From Bacillota bacterium (GTDB lineage Bacteria > Bacillota > Sulfobacillia > RBS10-35 > JAJYVN01), in assembly GCA_021803205.1 (NCBI GenBank), contig JAJZMB010000030.1:1-52631 (forward strand): DNA of 52,631 nt, read 5' to 3'. The notes under the pieces are model-generated. The model ran no database searches. It was given only the letters and a program-made list of their open reading frames with translations, and was not told where the DNA came from. This document shows, piece by piece, positions 1-11,106 of the stretch; position 1 is the first letter of the stretch, and every line of letters begins with the position of its first letter. The translations under genes were made by a program, and so were the position numbers.

Positions 1-906
1 CCAGAACACCTGGTCTACCGCGGCCGCCATGCCCACGAGGGCGCCGCGGCGGCCCTGGAGGACCAGCGGCGCCTGCACGACGCCTGCCGCGCTCTGCTTG
101 GACAGGCCCCGCGACTGGGCCGCCCGCCGCACTACATCGACCGCACGCCGGATGGCTGGAGCGCGTATGACCTCTATGACGCGATGGGGTACCAGTATCT
201 CGCGGCGAGCCTCGATCTCGGCGGCTGGCGCAGGAGCCGGAACAGCCGCGCGGCGACCGTGGACGATGCCCTGGCGGCGCTCCGCACGCAATTGCGAACC
301 GACCCCGCCGCCCTGTCCGGCCAGGTGCTCTTCGCCAAGGACGGCTACAACATGTCACTCCAGCCGGTTGTCTGCTGGGCGCTGCCGCTCCAGCTCGAAC
401 TGCTGGCGGCGGCCGGGTACCGGGTGGTGACCGTGTCCGCACTCCTGGAGTCCAGCCCCTTCGCGGATGTGCCCCCCACCGACCCGGCCGCCGCCGCCGC
501 GCGGCGCCTGCTGGCGGCCGGAGTGCCCTGCGCCTTCCGCGACAACACCCTGCGGGTCGAGGGGCCCCTCAGGCGGGGTGAACTCGCCGCCTGGCTCGCC
601 GGACCCGTATCCCCGCCGGCCCTGCTCGGGGCCGCGGACGGCCGGCACGCCCGGCCGGACCCCGCAGGGATGGCGGCCGCCCGCGGCTGGCTCGAACCCG
701 GCGTTCCCGGCGAGCCGGTGGCGCGCGCGGAACTGGAACGGTCCCTGGAACGGTGGGAGTGGGTCAGTTCGCGCACCGGCGCCGCCGCCGCACCGGTCGC
801 GCCCGGAGGGGGGGGCGGCGCCGTCACCCGCCGTCTGGCGCTGGCGCGCATGGCGGCGGCCCTCGGAACACGGTGCGGTCCGGAGTGGAGGCGGCCCGGG
901 GCATAG
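1..906 (+). CDS. C-terminal part of a polysaccharide deacetylase-like protein with SLH-like repeats (5' end outside window)
   Basis: The frame is open from the first base, so the N-terminus is missing. About the first 150 visible residues resemble the C-terminal half of a polysaccharide deacetylase-type barrel, ending in AAGYRVVTVSALL, a typical end of that fold. Two degenerate S-layer-homology-like stretches follow. The first runs from SPFADVPPTDP to RGELAAWLAG, with the usual 'F.D ... a...l...G ... R.ela' spacing; the second is near the end (AVTRRLALARMAAALG). SLH domains usually anchor exported proteins to secondary cell-wall polymers, so this is probably a surface enzyme acting on cell-wall polysaccharide. 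The stop is TAG at 904-906, and the convergent thrS ends 118 bp downstream. The catalytic Asp/His residues are not in the visible part, so activity cannot be judged. Confidence 0.6.
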   Translation, partial: PEHLVYRGRHAHEGAAAALEDQRRLHDACRALLGQAPRLGRPPHYIDRTPDGWSAYDLYDAMGYQYLAASLDLGGWRRSRNSRAATVDDALAALRTQLRTDPAALSGQVLFAKDGYNMSLQPVVCWALPLQLELLAAAGYRVVTVSALLESSPFADVPPTDPAAAAARRLLAAGVPCAFRDNTLRVEGPLRRGELAAWLAGPVSPPALLGAADGRHARPDPAGMAAARGWLEPGVPGEPVARAELERSLERWEWVSSRTGAAAAPVAPGGGGGAVTRRLALARMAAALGTRCGPEWRRPGA

Positions 907-1023
907 CCGGGGATGTCTTCCCGCGGCGGCACGCGCCCCCCGCTCGGCCGACCCCGGCCGGCTGCCGCCGCAGCCCGGGGTCCCGGTGAAGGGACGAGGA
1001 TCGGCGGACCGGCCACCCCCCCT

Positions 1024-2964
<1,941 letters not shown>

Positions 2965-2984
2965 GCTGCAACGCCTCCCCTTCA

Positions 2985-3341
2985 CCGTCTGCAGCGGCAA
3001 ACAAAAAGCCCGCCCCCACGTAGGGGCGAGCGTTTGCCCGCGGTTCCACCCAAGCCGCCGCCGAGAGCAGGATTCCACAGGCCGCGACACTGTCGCGGCT
3101 TGACGGGCATCCCGGCCCACGGCCTCTGCGGCCCGTAACGCGAGCCGCCACGGATGCGCCGGCGGCACCCCGGCACGCGCGGGCGCCCCCACCGCATCGG
3201 CTCCGGAGCCGTCCCGCCCGCGAAGGCCGGCGCCCGTTCAGCGCCCTGCCCCGCACCGGCCGCAGCCGCGGGGATTCCACCATCCCCCCGCTCTCTCTCG
3301 CGCCGCCCGGCCGTCGGGTCTCCGTCCTCGCCTGTACTCAG
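2985..3341 (-). promoter_or_regulatory. T-box riboswitch leader of thrS
   Basis: On the minus strand the T-box core TGGAACCGCGGG lies at about 3037-3049. It is followed by a strong intrinsic terminator at 3004-3029: CGCCCC paired with GGGGGCG, then CTTTTTG. The roughly 280 nt between the promoter and this core are rich in complementary segments, as expected of Stem I; a GGATGGTGGAATCC segment near 3270-3285 could be its distal end. In the family, uncharged tRNA pairs with the T-box bulge through its NCCA end and stabilises the antiterminator. I could not place the specifier codon with confidence; a threonine codon is expected from the gene served. Confidence 0.9.
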
Positions 3342-3371
3342 ACGATACCATCCCGGCGGAGGCACGGTCAA
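3342..3371 (-). promoter_or_regulatory. sigma-A-type promoter of thrS
   Basis: Minus-strand -35 TTGACC (3366-3371) and -10 TATCGT (3342-3347) are separated by 18 bp. Transcription would start near 3335, just ahead of the T-box leader. The promoter lies between thrS and the end of thiO, so thrS is transcribed separately from the thiamine operon. Confidence 0.65.
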
Positions 3372-3435
3372 CGCGGGCCCGGACCGCCGCCGGCCAAGGG
3401 CGGCTGCACGGGGCTCTCCGCCGCCACGGCGTCCT

Positions 3436-4489
3436 TTACGCCTGCAACCGACCCGGGTCGCAGGCCGCGGGCAGGGCGGCGCCCTCCAGGATCGCCTCGG
3501 CCAGCAAAAGGCCCGTGAGCGGCGCGAGCAGGATCCCGTTCCGGTGATGGCCCGTGGCCAGCCAGGTCCGTTCGTGCCCGGGCAGGCGGCCGAGCAACGG
3601 CAGGCGGTCGGGCGCGGCGGGCCGGAAGCCAGCCCAGGCTTCCTCCAGTTCGGCCGCGGCCAGCGCTGGCAGCGTGGCGGCCGCGGCGGCCGCCAGCGCG
3701 GCGACGCCGGCCACCGTCGCGCGACGGTCGAAGCCGGCCTCCGGTTCTTCCGTCGCGCCCACCAGCACCCGGCCCCCGGCCTTGGGAACCAGGTAGCAGC
3801 GGTCGCTCCACAACGTCAGCGGCAGCGGCGCGCCGGTGTGGCGCAGCATCAGCCGCTGTCCCTTGACGGGCGCGACGGGAACGCCGCAGAGCAGACCGCT
3901 CCAGGCGCCCGCCGCCACCACCACCGCCCCGGCCTCCCACCGGGTGCCGGCGGCCTCCACCGCCCCGTCCAGCACCCGGGAAACCGGTACGCCCAAGCGG
4001 ATCTGCGCCCCGGCGCGCAGCGCCGCCTGGGCCACGGCCAATGTGAACCCGTGGGCGTCGACCCGCCCGTCCGGCACCCACAGCCCCAGGACCGCCGACG
4101 CCCCGCCCGGCGCCAGTTCCGCGCACTCCGCCGGGTCGCAGAGGCGCGCCACAAGGCCCATGGCCCGCTGCCAGCGCGCGCGCTCCCGCAGCGCGTCCGC
4201 CCCCGCCTCGGTGGCCACCACCCGCAGTATACCGCCCATGTCCAGCCCGGCCGCGCCCTCCAGAGCCGCGCACCACCCGGGAAACATCGCGCGGGCACGC
4301 AGCCCCAGTTCAAGGAGCGGACCCGGCCGGTCCGCCTCCACCTGCGGGGCCAGCATGCCGCCGGCCCCGTAGGACGCCCCGGCCGCGAGGCGCTCGCGCT
4401 CCAGGAGCACCACCGTCGCCCCGCGCCCGGCTGCCTCCAGGGCCACCGCACAGCCGACGACGCCCCCGCCGACCACCAGCACATCCGGC

Positions 4490-4497
<8 letters not shown>
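3436..4497 (-). CDS. thiO: glycine oxidase ThiO (FAD-dependent)
   Basis: Oxidises glycine to iminoglycine (dehydroglycine), which ThiG uses to build the thiazole ring of thiamine. The 353-residue protein opens with a Rossmann FAD motif (VLVVGGGVVGCA), followed by the D-amino-acid-oxidase family segment GASYGAGGMLAPQ, and ends with the second FAD-contact region around ATGHHRNGILLAP. The TTG start at 4497 overlaps the thiSG stop by 8 nt, so the two genes are translationally coupled. It is the last gene of the tenI-thiSG-thiO operon. Confidence 0.9.
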
Positions 4498-5503
<1,006 letters not shown>

Positions 5504-6197
5504 CGCAACCCCTCCCCACGTCCGCAGACCAGCACGTAACGCGGACGCGCGCGGGTGCGGGCCATGGCCGCGCGCAGGGCCGCCGCCGCCGCCTCCGGAT
5601 CGGGCGCGCCGAGGATGGCCCGGATCACGGCGATGCCGGCGCACCCGGTCTGCAGCACCGCGCCCACATTGCCCGGCTCGATCCCGCCGATGGCCAGCAC
5701 CGGGGCGTCGACGCTGGCCACCACCTCCGCCAGGGCGGCCAGGCCACGTGAGGCAAGGCCCGGCTTGCTGCCGGTCGGAAAGATGTGGCCGAAGGTGACG
5801 TAGTCCGCTCCGGCGGCGACGGCGGCGCGGGCCTCGGGCAGCGAATGCACCGAGACGCCCAGCAGCCAGCCCTCCGTGCGGGGGAGGAGGGCGCGCACGC
5901 CGGCCGGAGGCAGGGACCGTGCCGGCAGGTGTACCCCGCCGGCCCGCGCGATGAGCGCCACGTCCGCGCGATCGTTGACCAGGACCGCGGCCCGACCGCC
6001 CGCCGCCGCCAGGGCCTCGCTGGTCGCCTCCAGGACCACGTCCGCCGGGTGCCCCTTCTCGCGCACCTGGATGCCGTCCACCCCGCCGCGCACCGCCGCC
6101 GCCAGAGCCGCCCGCAGCGGCAACCGGCTCTCCAGTCGGTCCGTAACCACATGCAGCGCCGGATCCCCACCCACGGGCCCACTTCCCTCCGACGCCG

Positions 6198-6294
6198 AAA
6201 ATAAAGAAAGCCGCCAACCCCCTCGGGATTGACGGCGACAGCGCCAATGTTCGCTGCCGGAACACGCCTGCCGACCCTGCCGGCCTCCGATATT
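6198..6294 (-). promoter_or_regulatory. attenuator / candidate riboswitch leader of the thiazole operon
   Basis: The roughly 95-nt leader ends in a strong intrinsic terminator: a 12-bp stem at 6210-6236 with a 3-nt loop, then TTTCTTTATTTT. Just upstream, ATTGGCG can pair with CGCCGTCAAT, which is the 5' half of the terminator stem, so an antiterminator and the terminator exclude each other. A further hairpin (TGTTC...GAACA) precedes them. I do not see the TPP-riboswitch consensus (no CUGAGA or ACCUGAUCUGG-like box). A short thiS-linked leader overlapping its terminator fits the described HMP-PP (thiS-motif) riboswitches, but I could not align it to that consensus. Confidence 0.7.
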
Positions 6295-6298
6295 CGCA

Positions 6299-6327
6299 AC
6301 CGTAGCAGGGACGGCGGGGCGCGTCAA
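6299..6327 (-). promoter_or_regulatory. promoter of the tenI-thiSG-thiO operon
   Basis: Minus-strand -35 TTGACG (6322-6327) and -10 TACGGT (6299-6304) with 17-bp spacing. It lies immediately upstream of the attenuator leader. Confidence 0.65.
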
Positions 6328-6583
6328 GGGCTGGAACTACGGGTAACAGGTCCCCGGCAAAGTCACGTCCGGGCGGGTGCCCACCACCAGCGTTTGTGGG
6401 TCACGACCGTCCGGGCCCCCCGCCGCCATGGCTGCGGCAACCGCTCTCCGGGTGCCCGTGTCAACGCGCACACCCCGTGCGACGGTTGCGGCGGCGGTGT
6501 CGGGGGCCCGGCCGCGTTCCGCGCAAATGAGCGCGGTGCGGAACACGGATCGGTGGCCGCGCGAAAGCGAACCCTGGTACGGC

Positions 6584-6680
6584 GCTGCAAAAGTCGGTTT
6601 CCGCACCGGCCGAGAACAGTGGACCCTTGGGGGACAAGGGATCTCGGAGCGGTGGCCTCGCAAGAGCGGACTTTTGCAGC
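6584..6680 (+). repeat. R1 dispersed repeat, copy A (with perfect terminal inverted repeats)
   Basis: A 97-bp element bounded by a perfect 12-bp inverted repeat, GCTGCAAAAGTC at 6584-6595 and GACTTTTGCAGC at 6669-6680. Inside are nested pairs CCGAGA/TCTCGG and CCCTTG/CAAGGG, so the whole unit can fold as one long imperfect hairpin. Shared family landmarks are GTCGGTTTCC near the left end, GGGGGACAAGGG in the centre and GGTGGCC..GCAAG near the right. It lies in the gene-free stretch 6338-6701 upstream of the thiazole operon and downstream of cinA; nothing else was recognised there. Confidence 0.85.
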
Positions 6681-6701
6681 GGCCACCTCGGCTGCGGCCA
6701 C

Positions 6702-8006
6702 CTACCGCTCGAAGGCCGACGGCCCGGACAGCATATAGCGGCGGACGGCAACGAGGGCATCCTGGCTGGCCCGCCAACGGATCACGGCCCGGTCCCCGCC
6801 GAGACCGAGTCGCCGGCACCACGTGCCGTCCCCGCTGGCCAGGGCGACGAAGACGGTGCCCACCGGTTTCTCCGGGCTGCCGCCCTCGGGGCCGGCGATG
6901 CCGGTGATACCGACGCCGAGCGCGGCCCCGGCGCGACGACGGACGCCCTGCGCCATCGCCCGCGCCGCCTGTTCACTGACCGCCCCGTATTCCGCCAGAA
7001 GATCCGCCGGCACCCCCAGCACCGCCTCCTTGGCGGCGTTGGCGTATGTCACCGCCCCCAGCAGGAAGGCGGCCGATGCCCCCGGGGCCTCGGTGAGCCG
7101 CTGGCAGAGGAGGCCGCCGGTACAGGACTCTGCCACGGCCAGGGTGAGGCCGCGTTCCGCCAACTCGCGGACAACCGCCCCGCCCAGGGCGTCTTCATCC
7201 GCCCCGTAGATCCACGGTCCCAGGCGACCGCGGACGGAAGCCTCCACCGGTCCGAGCAGGGCGGAGGCCTCCGCGGGTGAGCCGGCCCGCACCGTCAGGC
7301 GCACCTCGACCTCTCCGGGCTTGGCGTAAGTGGCGATCGTCGGATTCTCCCCCGCATCGATCAGATCGCGCAACTCATGCTCGACCTGCGACTCCCCCAT
7401 GCCGGCGATGCGCAGGGACCTGGACTGCAGCACGGTGCGCGCCCCGTCCGGCCCGGCGGCCCAACGCTCCAGGTAGGCGGCGAAAAACCCGGAGACCATG
7501 GGGCGGAATTCGTTGGGGGGGCCGGGCAGGCAGATCACCACCCGCGGGACGGCCCCGGCGGCGTCGGCAGCGGGGTAGGCCGCCTCCAACAACACGCCGG
7601 GCGCGGTGCCGTGCGCGTTTTCGATGGCGACGGCGCCCTCGGGCATCTCCGCCTGGCGGCGGTTGTTGGGCGTCGGGCGGCCGCGTCCGCGGAAGCGCGA
7701 GACGATGCGTTCCCAGGACGGTTCGTCGACAACGATGGCGCGACCGAAAACCTCGGCGACGGCCTCCTTGGTGAGGTCGTCCTGGGTGGGGCCGAGCCCG
7801 CCGATGGTCACCACCATGTCGGCGCGGCCCAGGGCCAGCCGCAGGGCGTCGACCAGCCGCCCGCGGTTGTCGCCGACGGTCGTCTGGTGGTAGTGCAGGG
7901 CCCCGTGTTCCGCCAGGACCTGGGCCAGATACTGACCGTTGGTGTTGGCGATCTGCCCGAGAAGGAGTTCCGTACCGACGGCGATGGCCTCGACGCTGCG
8001 GGCCAA
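6702..8006 (-). CDS. cinA: CinA family protein (nicotinamide-nucleotide amidase, competence/damage-inducible)
   Basis: The two-domain protein (434 aa) has an N-terminal molybdopterin-binding-like domain (IAVGTELLLGQI, TIGGLGPTQDDLTKEAV) and a C-terminal PncC-type amidase (AESCTGGLL, GITGIAGPEGG). CinA hydrolyses nicotinamide mononucleotide or ADP-ribose in pyridine-nucleotide recycling, and is often associated with DNA uptake or repair genes. A TTG at 8006, 9 nt after GGAGG, is the best start, because longer in-frame readings carry a non-homologous arginine-rich leader. The gene appears monocistronic; no recA follows it in this window. Confidence 0.93.
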   Translation of the reverse strand: MARSVEAIAVGTELLLGQIANTNGQYLAQVLAEHGALHYHQTTVGDNRGRLVDALRLALGRADMVVTIGGLGPTQDDLTKEAVAEVFGRAIVVDEPSWERIVSRFRGRGRPTPNNRRQAEMPEGAVAIENAHGTAPGVLLEAAYPAADAAGAVPRVVICLPGPPNEFRPMVSGFFAAYLERWAAGPDGARTVLQSRSLRIAGMGESQVEHELRDLIDAGENPTIATYAKPGEVEVRLTVRAGSPAEASALLGPVEASVRGRLGPWIYGADEDALGGAVVRELAERGLTLAVAESCTGGLLCQRLTEAPGASAAFLLGAVTYANAAKEAVLGVPADLLAEYGAVSEQAARAMAQGVRRRAGAALGVGITGIAGPEGGSPEKPVGTVFVALASGDGTWCRRLGLGGDRAVIRWRASQDALVAVRRYMLSGPSAFER

Positions 8007-9248
8007 GTCAACATTCCTCCAGCGGCCCGACAGGAGCCCGGTGGGCGCCCCGGACCTTGGCGTGACGGGCGGGACTCCCAAAGAGCGGGCCCGGACGGGG
8101 CCAGGCGCATAGGGCGCCGCGGCGCGCGGGCACACAGCTGCCGCTATTCGGTACTGCGCGCGTCCCTTCCCACCTGCCGCATCCGGTGCGACCCCGGCAT
8201 AGCGTCACTGCGGCGGGGGGCCTGGCGGCGCCGCAAAAGTCGGTTTCCGCTCCGGCCGCGAATCGTGGACCCTTGGGGGACATAGGGAAACCGGAGCGCT
8301 GCCCTCGCCAAAAGCGGAGTTGCGCAGGGGCCACCTGGCGGCGGAACGCGGGCCGAGCATGGTGTCGGCGGCGCGGCCGCCGGGGGCAGCCCAGACCCAG
8401 CGCCGCTTGGAGGGCTGCGCGCGGCGCCACGCGGCCCGCGCCCACTCCCGCAGGGCCCCATGCTCGCTCCGGGACGCGCCTCGGGCTTTCGACCTCTGCC
8501 CGCAATCCACTGTGGCCCAAGCTGTTCACCGAAGAGGACGCGCTACGGATGCGCCCCGGACACCGATGGCTTCACACTTTGTTCACTTGTGGTCCTGATC
8601 GACCTCCATTACGTTGTTTATGAAGTAGGGTGACGGTGAACGTGCGCTTTTGCTGGCCGGCAATCCTGCTCGCGCTGCCGGCAGCCGATGGAATCCGCAG
8701 TGTCCGTTGGCGATCGGCTGGCTGCAGGGCGGAGCCGCGTGCTCGGCTCCGCCTCCCACAACTTCAACCCGCAGCCCATACTGACGACCCCGCAGGACGC
8801 GGAACGCCCGGCGCGCCCACCGGGACCGAGGCGGCGGGCGCGCCGGGCGGCGCCATCGCGGGTTGTGGGGCAGCAGGAGCGGCCCTCCTCCCCCATAAAA
8901 GAAGCCTGGGCGACCGCGGCGGGACCCCTGGGGCGAGCATCCTCGCCGGTGGGCCCGGGGTGCCGTCGGCCGGAGGACCCGCCGGCACCCCGGATGGCCG
9001 CTGCGGAGGGGCGTGCGGACGCTCCTCTGAAATGCGCATGGGCCCGGACTGCGCGGGGGTTCCTCCTGGCGACGTCCGGCGGCCGGAACGTCCGCCGTCG
9101 CCGCCGCATGGTCCGCATACCGGGCGCGCGGACGGTTTTCGGTCGAGACGGTCGCCGATCGGGTACCGGCGTCCTCAGAGGCGGCGGGCCCAGTTGCCGC
9201 GATGGCGGCGTCCGGAATCGGGCCTGAACGGAACGGGAGGCATCGGGA
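8007..9248. other. long gene-free stretch (about 1.2 kb) with repeats
   Basis: No convincing coding sequence. It holds R1 copy B (8230-8328) and an R2-like segment (about 8450-8565). A short AT-rich patch at 8575-8635 is the only promoter-like composition before the adaptor gene at 9249. Open frames here have no good ribosome-binding site and no recognisable domain. Confidence 0.55.
8230..8328 (+). repeat. R1 dispersed repeat, copy B
   Basis: Shares with copy A the left end GCAAAAGTCGGTTTCCGC, the middle GTGGACCCTTGGGGGACA and the right end AAGCGGAGTTGCGCAGGGGC, followed as in A by GGCCACCT. The terminal repeats are less perfect than in A. It lies upstream of the cinA start. Confidence 0.8.
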
Positions 9249-11042
9249 GTGCGTTACTGGTGGATCGCGGCCCTCATCGTGATCGTCGCCGGCGGCGGGG
9301 TGCTCTGGGCCCACGAGCGGACGGTGCGGGCAGCCGCGCCGGCCGCCGCCATCCAGACCGCGCCGGTGAAGCGGGGCAACATCGTGGCCACGATGACCGC
9401 CACCGGCACGGTGCAGGCCTGGAACGAAACGGTTGTGCGCGTGGGCGTGGGCGTCAACGGCACGCTGCAGCCCTTCGACTGGAACGTCTCGCAGCGGGTG
9501 ACGCAGGGCGAGGTTTTGTTCACACTCGTCAACCCGCAACAGCAGCAGCAGAACGCGGCCGACGAGGCGAACCTGCGGACGGCTGAGCTGCAGCTGCAGC
9601 AGATGCAGGCCGCCGCCGCGGACACCGCGCCGCAGGCCGCCGCCCTGGCCAACGCGCAACTGCAGGTCACGCAGGCCCAGTACGCTTACGGGCAGGCCAA
9701 GGCAAACCTGCAGGCCGAGCAGCAGGTGACGGCCCCGGTCTCGGGCACCGTCGCCGCCATCGACGTCGCACAGGGACAGAGCGTGGCCTCGGGGGCGCCC
9801 ATCGTCTCGATCATCCAGACGGCGGGTCTCCTCGCCCAGATCGACGTGCCTCAGGACGAACTCGCGGGGATCGCCGCCGGGGAACCCGCCCTGGTCTTCG
9901 TCAACGGGACCAACTACCCCGCGCAGGTGCAGTCGGTGGCGCCCACACCCGATACCGTGTACAAGGGCGTGCCCTCGTACGCGGTGACCCTTGACCTGAG
10001 TAACCCCGGCGGCCTCCTATCGGGCATGCCGGTCACGGCCTCGATCGAGACCGACCAGCAGACGCAGACCTGGGCCACGGACCTGGCCGGGACGCTCGCC
10101 CCGACAAGTGCGGTCAACGCCGTCAGCCAGACGGCCGGGGATGTCGCCCAGCTATCGGTGCAGGTCGGACAGACCGTGAACCAGGGGCAGGTGCTGGGTC
10201 AGATCGACAGCACCGCGCTGCAGAACGCGGTGCTGTCGGCCCAACAGAACCTGAAACAGGCGCAGGGGGCGCTGGCCGCGCTGCAGGCCAACCAGGCGGC
10301 GAACGCCGCGGCCGTGCCTTACAACATCCAGCAGCAGGAGATCAGGGTCGGGCAGTTGCAGGATGCCGTGCACCGCGACCAGACGGTGACGGCGGGGTTG
10401 GTTGTGCGCAGCCCGGTGACCGGCGTGATCAGCGGGGTGCAGGCCGTCGCCGGCGAACCCGTGGGTCCGGGCACGCCCCTTTTGACGATCGGCGACTACA
10501 CCAAGCTCCTGGTGACCTTCCCGCTCGACCAGCTGTATGTGAACCGGGTGAAGGTCGGGGAGCCGGCCACGGTGGCGGCCACGTCCGACCCGGGTAAGAA
10601 CATCAAGGGCTTCCTCTATCTCCTGGCGCCTGAGGGCACCGACGTCAACGGGGTCGCCAACTTCCAGGCGGAGGTGGAGATCCCCAAACCGACGCCCGCA
10701 CTGCGCCCCGGGATGGCGGTCACGGTCACCATCGTCCTCGGCCAGGCCAAGGGCGTCCTGACGTTGCCGCTGCAGGCGCTGCACACCAACGCCGCCGGCA
10801 AGACCTTCGCTGTGGTGGTGACCACGGGCGCCGCGGGGGTTTCGACCACGAACGTGCCGGTCAAGGTGGGGCTGCAGAACACGCTCGACGCCCAGGTGAC
10901 GGGCAAGCTCCAGGTGGGGCAGCAGGTCCTGACCAGCAGCCTGAGTACGCTCACCAAGGCCAACGGCCTCAACCTGCGCGGCCGGACCATCGGCCACAAG
11001 GCCCAGGTGACGCATCGCGCCCCGGTCAACCGGCGCAAGTAA
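9249..11042 (+). CDS. MacA/HlyD-type periplasmic adaptor protein with duplicated lipoyl-hairpin modules
   Basis: An exported adaptor (597 aa) that would link an ABC permease to substrates outside the membrane. It starts with one membrane-spanning segment (WWIAALIVIVAGGGVLW). A first lipoyl-like domain (APVKRGNIVATMTATGTV), a Gln/Ala-rich coiled hairpin (about 95-165) and a beta-barrel follow. Then come a second lipoyl-like domain (VAQLSVQVGQTVNQGQVLGQI, about 300-325), a second hairpin, and a barrel with membrane-proximal domain (LRPGMAVTVTIVLG). MacA-type adaptors have one such set and about 370-400 residues, so this is a near-duplication. The GTG at 9249 follows GGGAGG by 8 nt. It is co-oriented with the permease 64 bp downstream. 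Confidence 0.87.
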   Translation: MRYWWIAALIVIVAGGGVLWAHERTVRAAAPAAAIQTAPVKRGNIVATMTATGTVQAWNETVVRVGVGVNGTLQPFDWNVSQRVTQGEVLFTLVNPQQQQQNAADEANLRTAELQLQQMQAAAADTAPQAAALANAQLQVTQAQYAYGQAKANLQAEQQVTAPVSGTVAAIDVAQGQSVASGAPIVSIIQTAGLLAQIDVPQDELAGIAAGEPALVFVNGTNYPAQVQSVAPTPDTVYKGVPSYAVTLDLSNPGGLLSGMPVTASIETDQQTQTWATDLAGTLAPTSAVNAVSQTAGDVAQLSVQVGQTVNQGQVLGQIDSTALQNAVLSAQQNLKQAQGALAALQANQAANAAAVPYNIQQQEIRVGQLQDAVHRDQTVTAGLVVRSPVTGVISGVQAVAGEPVGPGTPLLTIGDYTKLLVTFPLDQLYVNRVKVGEPATVAATSDPGKNIKGFLYLLAPEGTDVNGVANFQAEVEIPKPTPALRPGMAVTVTIVLGQAKGVLTLPLQALHTNAAGKTFAVVVTTGAAGVSTTNVPVKVGLQNTLDAQVTGKLQVGQQVLTSSLSTLTKANGLNLRGRTIGHKAQVTHRAPVNRRK

Positions 11043-11046
11043 GGGC

Positions 11047-11089
11047 GGATCTGCGGAAGCCGCCGCGACGCGGCGGTTTCCGCAGATCC
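11047..11089 (+). promoter_or_regulatory. long intercistronic hairpin between adaptor and permease
   Basis: An 18-bp stem (11047-11064 with 11072-11089, one G-T wobble) and a 7-nt GCGACGC loop fill the gap between the adaptor stop and the permease Shine-Dalgarno. No T-tract follows, so it is not a classical terminator. It may stabilise the upstream mRNA or reduce expression of the permease relative to the adaptor. Confidence 0.8.
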
Positions 11090-11106
11090 GGTGGAGGTGG
11101 GGCGGC

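Noticed and set aside
6198..6294. TPP riboswitch before the thiamine genes
   Set aside because: The leader is too short and lacks the CUGAGA and ACCUGAUCUGG-like conserved boxes; only terminator/antiterminator hairpins are visible.
8650..9240. A gene upstream of the adaptor
   Set aside because: Open frames exist on both strands but none combines a Shine-Dalgarno with recognisable domain or natural amino-acid composition.
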